Numbered from the stretch's first letter, positions 34,668 through 44,211 are shown. The stretch: DNA of 64,000 bases from Lachnospiraceae bacterium (GCA_910575075.1 CAJTCY010000020.1:1-64000), one strand, 5' to 3'. The notes: generated by a model from the letters alone, not told the origin. Program-made: numbers and translations.

Positions 34668-34923
34668 CGTAAGAGTGCAGAACGCTCCGAAACTGAGTGG
34701 GATCATTGCCGCACAGGTAAAGTTAGAAAAGGATTTGAGAAGCTGTATGCGCTGCAGGTTCTTTTACGGAAACAACAGCCAGTGCCTCGCTAAGAAATGT
34801 GTCAAGGAAGAAAGCAAGCCTGAAACCGCAGAAGAGGACAAAGAAAGCCTGTGCTTTGAATGTCCGTACAGACAGTCAGAAAAGTTTTGCTTTCCCTGCA
34901 TGAGAAAAATATTAAGGAGATAA
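34657..34923 (+). CDS. Small cysteine-rich protein
   Basis: 88 residues from ATG 34657, overlapping the upstream gene by 11 bp. Eight cysteines in pairs (CMRCRFF, CLAKKC, CFECPY, CFPC) suggest two zinc-binding sites. No named family recognised. A GTG nine bases upstream is an alternative start. Confidence 0.6.
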   Translation: MGINVRVQNAPKLSGIIAAQVKLEKDLRSCMRCRFFYGNNSQCLAKKCVKEESKPETAEEDKESLCFECPYRQSEKFCFPCMRKILRR

Positions 34924-34929
34924 GGCAAT

Positions 34930-35880
34930 ATGAAAAAGATATGGAGGAAGGACAGAATGGAAAAACATATTGAAGTAATCGGGATTGATCATGGCTGGTC
35001 GAACATGAAAACAGCCACACAGATTTTTACGACAGGGGTAAAGGAAATCACAACAGAGCCTGCATTTTATAATGATGTGGTGGAACTGGACGGAAAGTAT
35101 TACAAGGTAGGCGGGAAACGTCTTGAGGTCAGGGACACAAAAGTTGAGAACGACAACTTCTATCTGCTTACCCTTGCGGCAGTCGCAAAAGAACTGAACA
35201 GGCGGGGAATGAGAAATGCAGATGTCCTTTTATCGGTAGGGCTTCCGCTGACAAGGTTCGGTGCAGAGAAGCAGGACTTTATTGATTACCTGTCAAAGAA
35301 GAAAGAAGTCAGTTTCCTCTTTGAAAAACTAAAGTATACGGCAAGGATAGCAAGGGTGTCTGTGTTCCCACAATGTTATGCGGCGGTTGCAGAGCAGTTG
35401 AAAGCCCTGCCGGAGCGTGTGGTGGTAGTGGATATAGGGAGCTGGACTATTGACATCATGCCGATACAGAACGGAAAGCCGAATGAGGAAGAGTGCATCA
35501 CAAGCCAGCAGGGGCTTATCCGCTGCATGAGGACAATCAATGAAGAATGTAACAGGCAGATCGGGCAGGAACTTGAGGAAAACGTGATACAGCAGGTTAT
35601 GGCAACTGGAGAAGCATCGCTGCCGGATAAGTACATGAGCATTGTAAAGGACTGCCTGCGTGATTTTGCACAGAAAGTCTACAATACCCTGAAAGAACAC
35701 GGTTACAACCTCGATGTGATACCGATTGTATTCGTAGGCGGCGGGGCGGCGGTCATGAGGCTGTTCGGTTCGCACGATGGCGGAAATATCCGGTACATTG
35801 AGGACATCAAGGCAAATGCAAAAGGGTATGAACAGCTTGGCAGGATTTTCCTTGCAAAACACCGTAACCAGATAGGATAG
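34930..35880 (+). CDS. ParM/StbA-like actin-type ATPase
   Basis: 316 residues from ATG 34930 (AAGGAG upstream); ATG 34957 is an alternative. Actin-fold motifs: EVIGIDHGWSNMKTA is the first phosphate loop, RVVVVDIGSWTIDIMPI the second, and PIVFVGGGAAVMR the adenosine site. ParM-type filaments push plasmid copies apart. The next gene has the size and position of a ParR adaptor. On an ICE this pair would stabilise the excised circular form. This is inferred from family and gene order. Confidence 0.8.
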   Translation: MKKIWRKDRMEKHIEVIGIDHGWSNMKTATQIFTTGVKEITTEPAFYNDVVELDGKYYKVGGKRLEVRDTKVENDNFYLLTLAAVAKELNRRGMRNADVLLSVGLPLTRFGAEKQDFIDYLSKKKEVSFLFEKLKYTARIARVSVFPQCYAAVAEQLKALPERVVVVDIGSWTIDIMPIQNGKPNEEECITSQQGLIRCMRTINEECNRQIGQELEENVIQQVMATGEASLPDKYMSIVKDCLRDFAQKVYNTLKEHGYNLDVIPIVFVGGGAAVMRLFGSHDGGNIRYIEDIKANAKGYEQLGRIFLAKHRNQIG

Positions 35881-35891
35881 GGGTGGGGCAT

Positions 35892-36326
35892 ATGGCAAAA
35901 CCAAATATTTGTTATCACAATGTCCGGATTAATCTTGACAATGAACAGCATTGCAGGGTACACAGGGTTCTTTCAAAGCTGAATAAGAAAGTACACAAAT
36001 CCGTGAACCAGTTTATAGTTGATGCAGTAGATTTCTATATCAATAGCATGAATGATGAAAACCTTGTGGAAGATGCAGTGGAACAGAAGAAAGATGCAGG
36101 GTACATTACAAGGGATGATCTGGACGGCATACGGGCGGAGCTGAAAAACGAAGTCAAGAACGAGATTATCATGCTGCTTGGGGCGGCTCTTGGAGCCGGG
36201 ACGGTAAGGGTGGTGGAGGGAGCCACGGGCAGGAACAGCATGGATATTACAGCAGGGGAAGCAACTGACAATACAAAGGAAACAGATGATCCAACCATGA
36301 TGGAACTGGTTGACGACTGGGGATAG
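35892..36326 (+). CDS. ParR-like partition adaptor (candidate)
   Basis: 144 residues from ATG 35892. The N-terminus (ICYHNVRINLDNEQHCRVHR, then VLSKLNKKVHKSVNQFIVDA) reads like a ribbon-helix-helix DNA-binding domain. The C-terminal part is acidic and variable, as expected for the piece that contacts the ParM filament. It starts 11 bp after the ParM-like gene. No centromere-like direct repeats were found beside it. Confidence 0.6.
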   Translation: MAKPNICYHNVRINLDNEQHCRVHRVLSKLNKKVHKSVNQFIVDAVDFYINSMNDENLVEDAVEQKKDAGYITRDDLDGIRAELKNEVKNEIIMLLGAALGAGTVRVVEGATGRNSMDITAGEATDNTKETDDPTMMELVDDWG

Positions 36327-36338
36327 GAGGAATGATTT

Positions 36339-36521
36339 ATGGCAGGGATAGTTTTAAGAAAGACCGGAGTGGTATTGCTTACCATATTGAAATGGATATT
36401 ACAGGCGGTGCTTGTGGCATTGAAGCTGGCGCTTGGGATAGCTAAACTGTTCCTGCTGTTGCTAGCCCTTGTTATGAGACTTGTACTGACTATGGTAGGC
36501 GTTCCGGCAGGCAGACGCTAA
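36339..36521 (+). CDS. Small hydrophobic membrane protein
   Basis: 60 residues with AGGAGG upstream. Almost wholly hydrophobic (LLTILKWILQAVLVALKLAL, then FLLLLALVMRLVLTMVGV), long enough for one or two helices, with a basic end. It lies after the ParR-like gene in the same operon. Role unknown. Confidence 0.6.
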   Translation: MAGIVLRKTGVVLLTILKWILQAVLVALKLALGIAKLFLLLLALVMRLVLTMVGVPAGRR

Positions 36522-36535
36522 AGGAGGTGAAAAAT

Positions 36536-36631
36536 ATGTGGATGTTGAAATTCTACAAGGCATATGCCAAAGATAAGAGACTGAAAAGGATGCTTGCATA
36601 CTTGGGCAAGTTTAACAAGACAGAATTATAG
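36536..36631 (+). CDS. Tiny basic ORF
   Basis: 31 codons with an excellent AAAGGAGGTG ribosome site. The product (MWMLKFYKAYAKDKRLKRML …) is basic and amphipathic. It starts 14 bp after the preceding gene. Tight spacing and the ribosome site support translation; function is unknown. Confidence 0.5.
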   Translation: MWMLKFYKAYAKDKRLKRMLAYLGKFNKTEL

Positions 36632-36640
36632 GAGGAAACA

Positions 36641-36709
36641 ATGCACAGAATACGGGACAGTCCTGAACTGATATGTGTCCCGTGCAAATTATACAGAGTC
36701 TGCCCATAA
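36641..36709 (+). CDS. Possible 22-residue leader ORF
   Basis: ATG 36641 with AGGAGG 5 bases upstream encodes MHRIRDSPELICVPCKLYRV plus two residues. Its stop lies inside the left arm of a perfect 11-bp hairpin (36703-36756) in front of the lipoprotein gene. That is the geometry of a leader peptide, though chance is possible. Confidence 0.4.
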   Translation: MHRIRDSPELICVPCKLYRVCP

Positions 36710-36756
36710 GGGAGAGGACATTGGCACACGGACACAGCCTGCCTTTCCCTTATGGG
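36703..36756 (+). promoter_or_regulatory. Perfect stem-loop upstream of lipoprotein gene
   Basis: CCCATAAGGGA (36703-36713) pairs exactly with TCCCTTATGGG (36746-36756) around a 32-nt loop. It has no T-run and ends 19 bp before the lipoprotein ATG, near its ribosome site. It could regulate translation or stabilise the mRNA. Confidence 0.55.
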
Positions 36757-36775
36757 GAAAGGAAAGGTGATTCAT

Positions 36776-37579
36776 ATGAAAAAAAGATTATTTCTGATTT
36801 TATCCGTAACTATCATGCTTGCTGCCGGATGCGGCAATAAGGACAATATCATGCCTGATATGGAGACGGAAGTAACTGAAACAGTAATAGACACTGAGGA
36901 ACCGGATATGGCGGAGGATAAAGAAGTACCTGCTGCAGAACAGGCAGAAGAGAATACCGAAAAAGAGCAGACCGAAAAGGAAACGGCGAAAGAGACGGAG
37001 CAGGCAGAGGGGGACAAGGAGGCAGAGGAAACGCCTGAACCCAAGTCTGCAAGCCAGCCGGAGCAGAAAGAGGAAACGAAACCTGCACAGGGCAGTACAG
37101 ACGTGCCAAAGCAGGAAGAAACGAAACAGGAAGAAACAAAGCCGGAAGAGACGAAACCGGAAGAGACAAAGCCGGAAGAGACGAAACCGGAGGAAACAAA
37201 GCAGCAGGAACAGACAGTGACCGCAGTATCATATAATCCCGCTTCCGTATGCAGTAAGGCAGTTGTAAAGTGCCAGGCAGGAGGGATGATAACCACTACG
37301 GACAACCTTGCAAACCTGTTGGCGGAGGGAAAGATAACACAGGAAGAATACAATTCCTATTATCCGTATGATGGATTGGGATATTACAGCGTTTTTGTGG
37401 AGACAGACTTGAATAAAGCGTCCACCACGTCCGGCAGGAAACTTGGCAGTGAGGAGGAAATAGCGGATTATATTGCGGGGATGATGCTGCTGGAAACGGA
37501 CCCTGTGTTTAATATCGAGTATGCAGGAGTGTATAACCTGAACGGGACAGACTTTTATGAGTTCCGCTGTTACAGGTAA
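36776..37579 (+). CDS. Surface lipoprotein with Glu/Lys/Pro repeat stalk
   Basis: 267 residues. The signal peptide (MKKRLFLILSVTIMLAAGC) ends in a lipobox with C19 as the lipidation site. Residues about 25-155 are an extended acidic stalk with repeated EETKP units (about 37118-37200). The C-terminal 110 residues form a small compact domain (CSKAVVKCQAGGMITTTDNL … YEFRCYR) with conserved Cys. It probably sits on the outer membrane face near the mating apparatus. A terminator follows. Confidence 0.75.
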   Translation: MKKRLFLILSVTIMLAAGCGNKDNIMPDMETEVTETVIDTEEPDMAEDKEVPAAEQAEENTEKEQTEKETAKETEQAEGDKEAEETPEPKSASQPEQKEETKPAQGSTDVPKQEETKQEETKPEETKPEETKPEETKPEETKQQEQTVTAVSYNPASVCSKAVVKCQAGGMITTTDNLANLLAEGKITQEEYNSYYPYDGLGYYSVFVETDLNKASTTSGRKLGSEEEIADYIAGMMLLETDPVFNIEYAGVYNLNGTDFYEFRCYR

Positions 37580-37639
37580 GAGGGCATACCGAAGTATGGA
37601 AGAAGATGAAAGGAATAGAACAGAGTAACAGTAAACGGA

Positions 37640-37676
37640 AAATGACAAGCCATTTTATATGACTTGTCATTTTTTT
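37640..37676 (+). terminator. Terminator before the adhesin gene
   Basis: AAATGACAAG (37640-37649) pairs with CTTGTCATTT (37663-37672), followed by T residues. It separates the left accessory operon from the adhesin gene. Confidence 0.8.
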
Positions 37677-37701
37677 GCCCTATTATAAGGAGGAGATCTG
37701 A

Positions 37702-40700
37702 ATGAAACAGAGAATGAAAAGATTTATGGCAGGGTTCTTAGCCCTGCTCACGGTTTTTACAATGCTGCCCTGCAATGGGACAACTGCATTTGCAGCAAGT
37801 TCCAGTGCAAATATCGCTTTCTGGACTGCCTCGACAAAGGCATCCGGTGAAGTGAGTGAGTTAAAGGCAGGTTATAACCACGGGAAAGTCCTGTATGCCA
37901 TACTGGACGGCAATGCTGCATATTGTATGAATTTTGGGCTTTCGGCAGACGGCGGGCAGCTTATGAACAGCTACCCTAATGCAAGCACTTCCATGACGGC
38001 AGAGCAGGAGAAACTTTTAAGCTACTGTCTGTATTACGGCTTTAACAGCAACAGTGCAACGCAGCCGTCAAATGACCAGTGCGATCAGTATATAGCGACG
38101 CAGGCGATGGTATGGATAATCGTTGGGAACTTATTCGGCACAGGAAGCGGTGATTCCGCAGCAGGGAAACTGTGCGCCACAGCGCCGAACCCGACATCGT
38201 CCTATGACTATTATACAAGCCTGAAAAACAACATCAGCGCATCCTATTATGCTACAAGACCGAGTTTTTCAAGCAAGACACAGAGCGGTGCGGAAACTTA
38301 TGAGCTGAAATGGAATGAGGGGAACAAGCGCTTTGAGAAAACCCTTACTGACAGCAACGGCGTACTTTCTAACTTTGACATTTCGCTGAGCGGTTACAAG
38401 GTGGAAAAGAATGGGAACAGCGTTACCATTTCCAGTAAAGAAGTGAACACGACAGCGGCAATGGCAACCATGAACTCCACGGCAGGCGAGGTAGAGACTA
38501 CTTCAAGCTGTGTGTTCTGGCTTACGGAAAAAGCAAACTATCAGGAGTTTGTTTCGGAAAGACCTAGCGCCGATCCTATCCATGCCTATTTTAAGGTCAA
38601 GACGGAAAACATCGGCTATGGGGAGATTGTAAAGACTGACGAGTCCAGCGGCGTGAAGCTGAAAGGAGCCGTTTATGGGATTTACTCCGACAGCGGATGT
38701 ACCAAAAAAGTAGACACAATGACCACGGATTCCAAAGGGTATGCAAAATCAAAGGCGCTTACAGCCGGAACGTACTATGTTAAGGAGATCACAGCGCCGA
38801 AAGGATATGTACTCAGCGGCAAAGTACACACACTGACCGTCAAGGCAGGACAGACAACCGGGATCAGCGCAACGGACAAGGAGCAGCTTGGGGCAATCAC
38901 CATCTATAAAGAAGGGGAAGTCCTGACCGGATGGAATGGCAGCAACTTCACTTATGAGAAAAAGAAACTGCCGGGGGCTGTTTTCAAAGTGACAGCAGGA
39001 GCAGATATTTACAAGGCTGACGGCACAAAAGTCTATAACAAGGGGGATGTGATCGCTGAAAACCTCAAGACCGGAAGTGATGGGCAGGTTGTGCTTACGG
39101 ACCTTCATCTTGGGACGTATGTGGTGACAGAAACAAAGAGCATTGACGGATATACCATCAATACAGAGCCGCATACAGTGAAGATTGAGTACAAGGACCA
39201 GACAGTGACCGTGCAGTATGAGGCAACAACCGTCCTGAATACCAGACAGAAGGCGGAAGTTTCCGTGATAAAGAAAGATTCCGAAACGGCAAACCCGTTA
39301 GACGGCGGAAAATATACGCTTTATGCAGGAAATGACATCAAGAACTATGCAGGACAGGTCATCGTGACAAAGGGGACTGCATTGCAGACTGTTACAACAG
39401 GCGAGGATGGCAGAGCCGCTTACACGGTAGACCTGCCGATTGCAAACAGCTATTATATTTCAGAGACACAGGCTCCTTACGCATATTACAGGAACAGCTC
39501 TGACGTATACAGCTTTACGTTCAACTATCTGCCGGAAACAACCGCAAAGGCAACATTTACTCATACCTTTGCAAATGACAGGACAACAGCAAAGATTCAT
39601 ATCTACAAAGTGGATAAGGAAACAGGAAAGGCAGTTCCGCAGGGAGACGCAAAACTGGAGGGCGCAGTCTATGGTCTGTATGCCCGTAATGATATTGCAC
39701 ACCCGGACGGCGCAACAGGCATTATCTTCCATGCGGGGGACCTTGTTGCAACACTGACAACGGATGAGGGCGGCAATGCAGAGGTAAACAACCTCTATCT
39801 CGGCAACTACTATGTAAAGGAAATCACACCGCCGGAGGGCTATCTCCTTGATGAAGAGGAACATGATGTCGTCTGCGGTTATGAGGGCGATCTGGTAGCG
39901 GAAGTGTCAAGAAGCACAACATCGCCGGAGCAGGTCATCAAGCAGCCGTTCCAGCTTATCAAAGTATCCGACAACGGGGACGACACGGAAGCGCCTGTAT
40001 TGTCCGGCGCAGGATTTCGGGCATACTTGAAATCTTCCTTATCCGTACTGGAAGATGGAAGTTATGATTTTGACAATGCAAAACCTGTTGAAATTGGCAG
40101 CAATGGGGAAACGATACTCTTTACAGACGCAAAGGGGCATATCGTGACACAGCCGATCCCTTACGGCACCTATGTAGTGGTTGAGACTGTTACGCCTCAC
40201 AACATGGAAACGGTAAGACCTTTTGAAGTGAGGATTGTGGAGAACCATCCGACAGAGCCGCAGGTATGGCGTGTATTCATTGACCGTGAATTTACCGCAA
40301 AGCTGCGTGTGATCAAGAAGGATGCTGACACAAAGCAGACAGTCCTTATCCCTAATACAGAGTTTAAGATTTTCAACCTTGACAAAAATGAGTATGTCAA
40401 GATGGTTACAACTTATCCGTCAAAGGTTACACACACTTCTTTCTTCACGGACAGCGACGGCGACTTAATCCTGCCTGATGTTTTGAAGATTGGTAATTAC
40501 CGCATTGAAGAAGTGGCAGCGCCTTACGGATATGCGCTGAACACGGACTATGTGGAAGTGTCAGTTGATTCCGATACGTTCTATGAAACTGATCCGGACA
40601 CTTATGAGGCAATCATCACCGTGGAGTATGAGGATGAACCCGTTGTAGGGGAACTGACAGTGGAGAAGAAAGGCGAAATCCTTGACGGCTACAAGGGAGG

Positions 40701-43074
40701 CTTGTTTGCTGATACTGAGAAAAAGGAGTTCATTTATAAGGAAGGCTCCCTTGCAGGGGCAGAGTTTGAAGTCTATGCCGCTGAAGATATTTTTACAGCG
40801 GATATGCAGAAGGATGAAAACGGAAACAGGATAAAGTATTACAGCAAGGGCGATCTTGTTGCAACGCTCACAACCGGGGAAGATGGGAAAGCAAGCATTT
40901 CAGGACTTCCGCTCGGACAGTACCGTGTAGTGGAAACAGAAGCGCCTTATGGATATGTGCTGAACGGGGAAGAGCAGCTTGTAACATTCGTCTATGTGGA
41001 CGATAAAACCCCGGTGATCTATGAAAGCGTAACATTTACCAATGACAGACAGAAGCTGGAGATGTCGGTCATCAAAAAAGACGCAGAGGAAGATACCCCG
41101 GTTGCAGGCGCAGTATTTGGGTTGTTTGCAGCGGAGGACATTAAAAATGCCAATGGGGATGTAATCACCACTGCAGGCACACTCCTTGAAACTGCCGTCT
41201 CTGACGAAAACGGCAGGATCGCTTTCGTAAAGGATTACCCGTTTGCAGTTTATGAGGCAAAGGAACTGGCAGCGCCGAAAGGCTATGTTTCCAGTGAGGA
41301 AGTAATCACTTTTGAGACAGAGTATCAGGGACAGGATGAAGCAGTTGAAGAGTACAGCAGTGAATTTCTGAATGAGCCTACAACCTTTGAATTTACAAAG
41401 GAGGACATCGCAAGCGGCGCAGAGCTTTCCGGAGCAATGCTTACAGTCATTGACAAAGACGGCAACGTGGTTGACAGATGGACTTCCGTGGCAGATGAGG
41501 CTCATGTGATCAAAAGACTTGTGGCAGGGGAGACTTATACGCTCCGTGAGGAATTTGCACCTTACGGCTATCTGAAAGCAGAGGAAATCCAGTTTACGGT
41601 GGAAGATACTGCTGACATTCAGAGTGTAGTCATGAAAGACGAAGTTCCGACAGGCGCAATCATCATCAACAAGGACGGCGAATTTGTAACTGACACTACC
41701 CTTATGAAAGGACACTGGTATGATTTCATTTTCAACTATTTCAAGGACAGCCTTGCAGGTGTTGAATTTGAAGTCTATGCAGCAGAGGATATTGTAAGCC
41801 CGGACGGTCTTGACACAATCTATTATGAGGCGGACGAACTTGTAGCAACTATCGTCACTGACGAGAAAGGCTATGCAGGCATTGACAATCTGCCGCTTGG
41901 AAAGTATTACCTTGTGGAGACAAAGACACTGGAAGGCTTTGTACTGGATGATACGCCAATCGAAGCAGACCTTTCCTATATCGATCAGGAAACAGCAGTG
42001 GTTTATGCAGGAATGAACATCAGCAATGAGAGACAGAAAGTGCAGATCACCGTGGTAAAGAAAGAGGCAGGTACAAATGAGGTTCTTGAAGGAGCCGTAT
42101 TCGGACTGTTTGCAAAAGAGGACATCGTGAATAAGGATGGCAAAGTAGTTGTAAAAGCCGGAACTGAAATTGAGCGTGGCGTGACCGGAAAGGACGGAAA
42201 GCTGACCTTTGTATCTGACCTCCCGCTTGGAAAGTATTATGTGGAGGAAATGACAGCGCCAAAGGGATATGTGAAGTCCGACAAGGTATTCGATGTAGAT
42301 GCGTCTTATCAGGGCGATGATAAGGAAGTAATCGAATTTGAGGCAGAATTTGAGAACAAGCCGATCAAAGTGCAGATTTCAAAGACTGACATCACAGGCG
42401 GCAATGAGCTTGAAGGAGCTGTCCTTTCCGTCATTGATGCAGACGGCAATTTAGTTGAGAAATGGACTTCCGGCAAAGAGCCGCACATGATTGAGAAGCT
42501 GCCTGCCGGAAAATATACCCTGCGTGAAGAAACAGCGCCATTCGGGTATGTAATCGCACAGGATATTGAGTTTGAGGTAAAAGAGACTGCCAAAATCCAG
42601 AAAGTGGCAATGAAGGATGAAGTGGCAGTTGGAAAGATCATCATCAGCAAGAAGTCAGAGGACGGAAAAGCGCTTGCAGGCGCAAAATTTGAAATCCGTG
42701 ACAAGGACGGGAACGTGATCGAGACACTTATCACTGACAAGGACGGTCATGCTGAAAGCGGCGAACTTCCGATTGCAACATTTAAGGACGGCAAGTATGA
42801 GGAGGCAATCGCTTATACCGTAGTGGAAGTGGAAGCGCCGGAAGGGTATCTCCTTGATTCCACGCCAAAGGAAGTGAAGTTTGAATACAAGGACGGAAAG
42901 ACAAAAGTGATCGAGTACACCCTTGAAGTGACAAACAAGCCTACGGAACCGAAGCTCCCGCAGACTGGGGATAACATGAACCCGTGGGCATTTGCAGGGT
43001 TCGGGCTTTTGTTTGTCGCTGCCGGACTCGGCATTATCTTCTGGAAGAAGAAAAAAGAAAGAGCAGAAGCATAA
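37702..43074 (+). CDS. Thioester/Cna-B multidomain LPxTG surface adhesin
   Basis: 1790 residues; AAGGAGG upstream. Signal peptide at 1-32. Residues about 33-290 contain AYCMNFG and ATQAMVWIIVG, the Cys and Gln segments of a thioester domain that can bind host surfaces covalently. Then come about 13 SpaA/Cna-B beta-sandwich domains, each with a VKK/IKK start and a YxxxExxAPxGY end, probably locked by Lys-Asn isopeptide bonds. LPQTG is at 1752-1756, followed by a hydrophobic helix and KKKK, the sortase signal. Two three-domain blocks near the C-terminus are duplicates. It probably promotes donor-recipient or host contact. Confidence 0.88.
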   Translation: MKQRMKRFMAGFLALLTVFTMLPCNGTTAFAASSSANIAFWTASTKASGEVSELKAGYNHGKVLYAILDGNAAYCMNFGLSADGGQLMNSYPNASTSMTAEQEKLLSYCLYYGFNSNSATQPSNDQCDQYIATQAMVWIIVGNLFGTGSGDSAAGKLCATAPNPTSSYDYYTSLKNNISASYYATRPSFSSKTQSGAETYELKWNEGNKRFEKTLTDSNGVLSNFDISLSGYKVEKNGNSVTISSKEVNTTAAMATMNSTAGEVETTSSCVFWLTEKANYQEFVSERPSADPIHAYFKVKTENIGYGEIVKTDESSGVKLKGAVYGIYSDSGCTKKVDTMTTDSKGYAKSKALTAGTYYVKEITAPKGYVLSGKVHTLTVKAGQTTGISATDKEQLGAITIYKEGEVLTGWNGSNFTYEKKKLPGAVFKVTAGADIYKADGTKVYNKGDVIAENLKTGSDGQVVLTDLHLGTYVVTETKSIDGYTINTEPHTVKIEYKDQTVTVQYEATTVLNTRQKAEVSVIKKDSETANPLDGGKYTLYAGNDIKNYAGQVIVTKGTALQTVTTGEDGRAAYTVDLPIANSYYISETQAPYAYYRNSSDVYSFTFNYLPETTAKATFTHTFANDRTTAKIHIYKVDKETGKAVPQGDAKLEGAVYGLYARNDIAHPDGATGIIFHAGDLVATLTTDEGGNAEVNNLYLGNYYVKEITPPEGYLLDEEEHDVVCGYEGDLVAEVSRSTTSPEQVIKQPFQLIKVSDNGDDTEAPVLSGAGFRAYLKSSLSVLEDGSYDFDNAKPVEIGSNGETILFTDAKGHIVTQPIPYGTYVVVETVTPHNMETVRPFEVRIVENHPTEPQVWRVFIDREFTAKLRVIKKDADTKQTVLIPNTEFKIFNLDKNEYVKMVTTYPSKVTHTSFFTDSDGDLILPDVLKIGNYRIEEVAAPYGYALNTDYVEVSVDSDTFYETDPDTYEAIITVEYEDEPVVGELTVEKKGEILDGYKGGLFADTEKKEFIYKEGSLAGAEFEVYAAEDIFTADMQKDENGNRIKYYSKGDLVATLTTGEDGKASISGLPLGQYRVVETEAPYGYVLNGEEQLVTFVYVDDKTPVIYESVTFTNDRQKLEMSVIKKDAEEDTPVAGAVFGLFAAEDIKNANGDVITTAGTLLETAVSDENGRIAFVKDYPFAVYEAKELAAPKGYVSSEEVITFETEYQGQDEAVEEYSSEFLNEPTTFEFTKEDIASGAELSGAMLTVIDKDGNVVDRWTSVADEAHVIKRLVAGETYTLREEFAPYGYLKAEEIQFTVEDTADIQSVVMKDEVPTGAIIINKDGEFVTDTTLMKGHWYDFIFNYFKDSLAGVEFEVYAAEDIVSPDGLDTIYYEADELVATIVTDEKGYAGIDNLPLGKYYLVETKTLEGFVLDDTPIEADLSYIDQETAVVYAGMNISNERQKVQITVVKKEAGTNEVLEGAVFGLFAKEDIVNKDGKVVVKAGTEIERGVTGKDGKLTFVSDLPLGKYYVEEMTAPKGYVKSDKVFDVDASYQGDDKEVIEFEAEFENKPIKVQISKTDITGGNELEGAVLSVIDADGNLVEKWTSGKEPHMIEKLPAGKYTLREETAPFGYVIAQDIEFEVKETAKIQKVAMKDEVAVGKIIISKKSEDGKALAGAKFEIRDKDGNVIETLITDKDGHAESGELPIATFKDGKYEEAIAYTVVEVEAPEGYLLDSTPKEVKFEYKDGKTKVIEYTLEVTNKPTEPKLPQTGDNMNPWAFAGFGLLFVAAGLGIIFWKKKKERAEA

Positions 43075-43099
43075 GTAAAGAATAACCATGCATGAACCC

Positions 43100-43145
43100 G
43101 GCGGGGCATGTAAGCCAGAGCAGCTTATATGTCCCGCCTTTTTTT
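43100..43145 (+). terminator. Terminator after the adhesin gene
   Basis: GGCGGGGCATGTAAGC (43100-43115) pairs, with one mismatch, with GCTTATATGTCCCGCC (43123-43138), followed by seven T. It isolates the adhesin transcript from the transfer operon. Confidence 0.8.
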
Positions 43146-43173
43146 GTGGCATGGAAAGGAGGGAACTGTTTTT

Positions 43174-44169
43174 ATGATGGATTATGAAATGTTCAGGGAT
43201 GTAGTAAAGGAGAAATTTTTATCTTATATGCCTGGGAAGTATCAGGACATGGAGGTAAGGATTGTCCCGGTAGAAAAGGTCAACCGCAGGCTGGATGGAT
43301 TGAGCTTGTGGAAGGCAGGCGGGGAAAAAACGATTTCTCCCACTATATACATCAACCATATGTACGAAAATTATTTGCAATCGGGCGATCTGCAGGCGGT
43401 CCTTCAGGATGCGGCAAGGGCGGTGGATGAAGTGTTTATGCAGGCACCGCAGGCTCCGCAAATGGATATGAATACGGCAAAGGACAATATCATATTCCAG
43501 CTTGTAAATACAAAGCAGAATGAGGATATGCTGCGGGATATGCCGCACAGGGAATTTCAGGATCTGTCCATTATTTACCGATGGGTAGTAAATACAGAGG
43601 ATAAGGCACTTTACAGCACGGTAATCCGTAACAGTCTGGCAAAGGAACTGGGGATGGGGGAGGAACAGTTATTCAATGCTGCAGCAGAGAATACCAGACG
43701 CATACTGCCTCCCGTGGTGAAATCCATGAATGAAGCTATCAGAGATATGTTTGTGGCGGACGGTATGCCGAAGGAGCTGGCAGACCTTATGATTGGGGAA
43801 ATGCCTTCAGATCAGATCATGTGGATCATTACGAATGAGCGTGGGGTTGACGGCGCAGTTTCCATGCTTTATGAGGATAAGGTACACAAGCTGGCGGAAA
43901 GTCTGGAAAGCGACTTGTATATCCTGCCCTCTTCCGTGCATGAGGTCATTGCAGTGTCTGTAAATATGGGAGAGCCGGAAGAACTGGCACGGATGGTCGC
44001 AGAGATAAACATGGATCAGGTGAAATTGGAAGACAGGCTTTCCAATCAGGTGTACCACTATGACAAAGACCTGCGGAAGTTCACGCTTGCAACCGACACG
44101 CCAAACAAAAGACTGGACGGGGTTGTGGCAGAGCAGGGAATTGGTTATGAAGCGAAGCAGTCCAGATAA
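43174..44169 (+). CDS. DUF5688 family protein, first copy
   Basis: 331 residues; ATG 43174 with GGAGGGA upstream. It starts MMDYEMFRDVVKEKFLSYMP and carries RRLDGLSLW, MPHREFQDLSIIYR and the C-terminal RLSNQVYHYDKDLRKFTLAT. DUF5688 proteins are widespread on Clostridia ICEs and have no known function. It has no membrane segment. A paralogue follows 42 bp downstream. Confidence 0.75.
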   Translation: MMDYEMFRDVVKEKFLSYMPGKYQDMEVRIVPVEKVNRRLDGLSLWKAGGEKTISPTIYINHMYENYLQSGDLQAVLQDAARAVDEVFMQAPQAPQMDMNTAKDNIIFQLVNTKQNEDMLRDMPHREFQDLSIIYRWVVNTEDKALYSTVIRNSLAKELGMGEEQLFNAAAENTRRILPPVVKSMNEAIRDMFVADGMPKELADLMIGEMPSDQIMWIITNERGVDGAVSMLYEDKVHKLAESLESDLYILPSSVHEVIAVSVNMGEPEELARMVAEINMDQVKLEDRLSNQVYHYDKDLRKFTLATDTPNKRLDGVVAEQGIGYEAKQSR

Positions 44170-44211
44170 GGGATGCATTTGTGTAAATGCAAAGCGGAGG
44201 GAACGGTTTTT

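Noticed and set aside
36849-37353. Long minus-strand frames opposite the lipoprotein repeats
   Set aside because: They arise from the repetitive GAAGAGACGAAACC-type codons read backwards and have no start signals.
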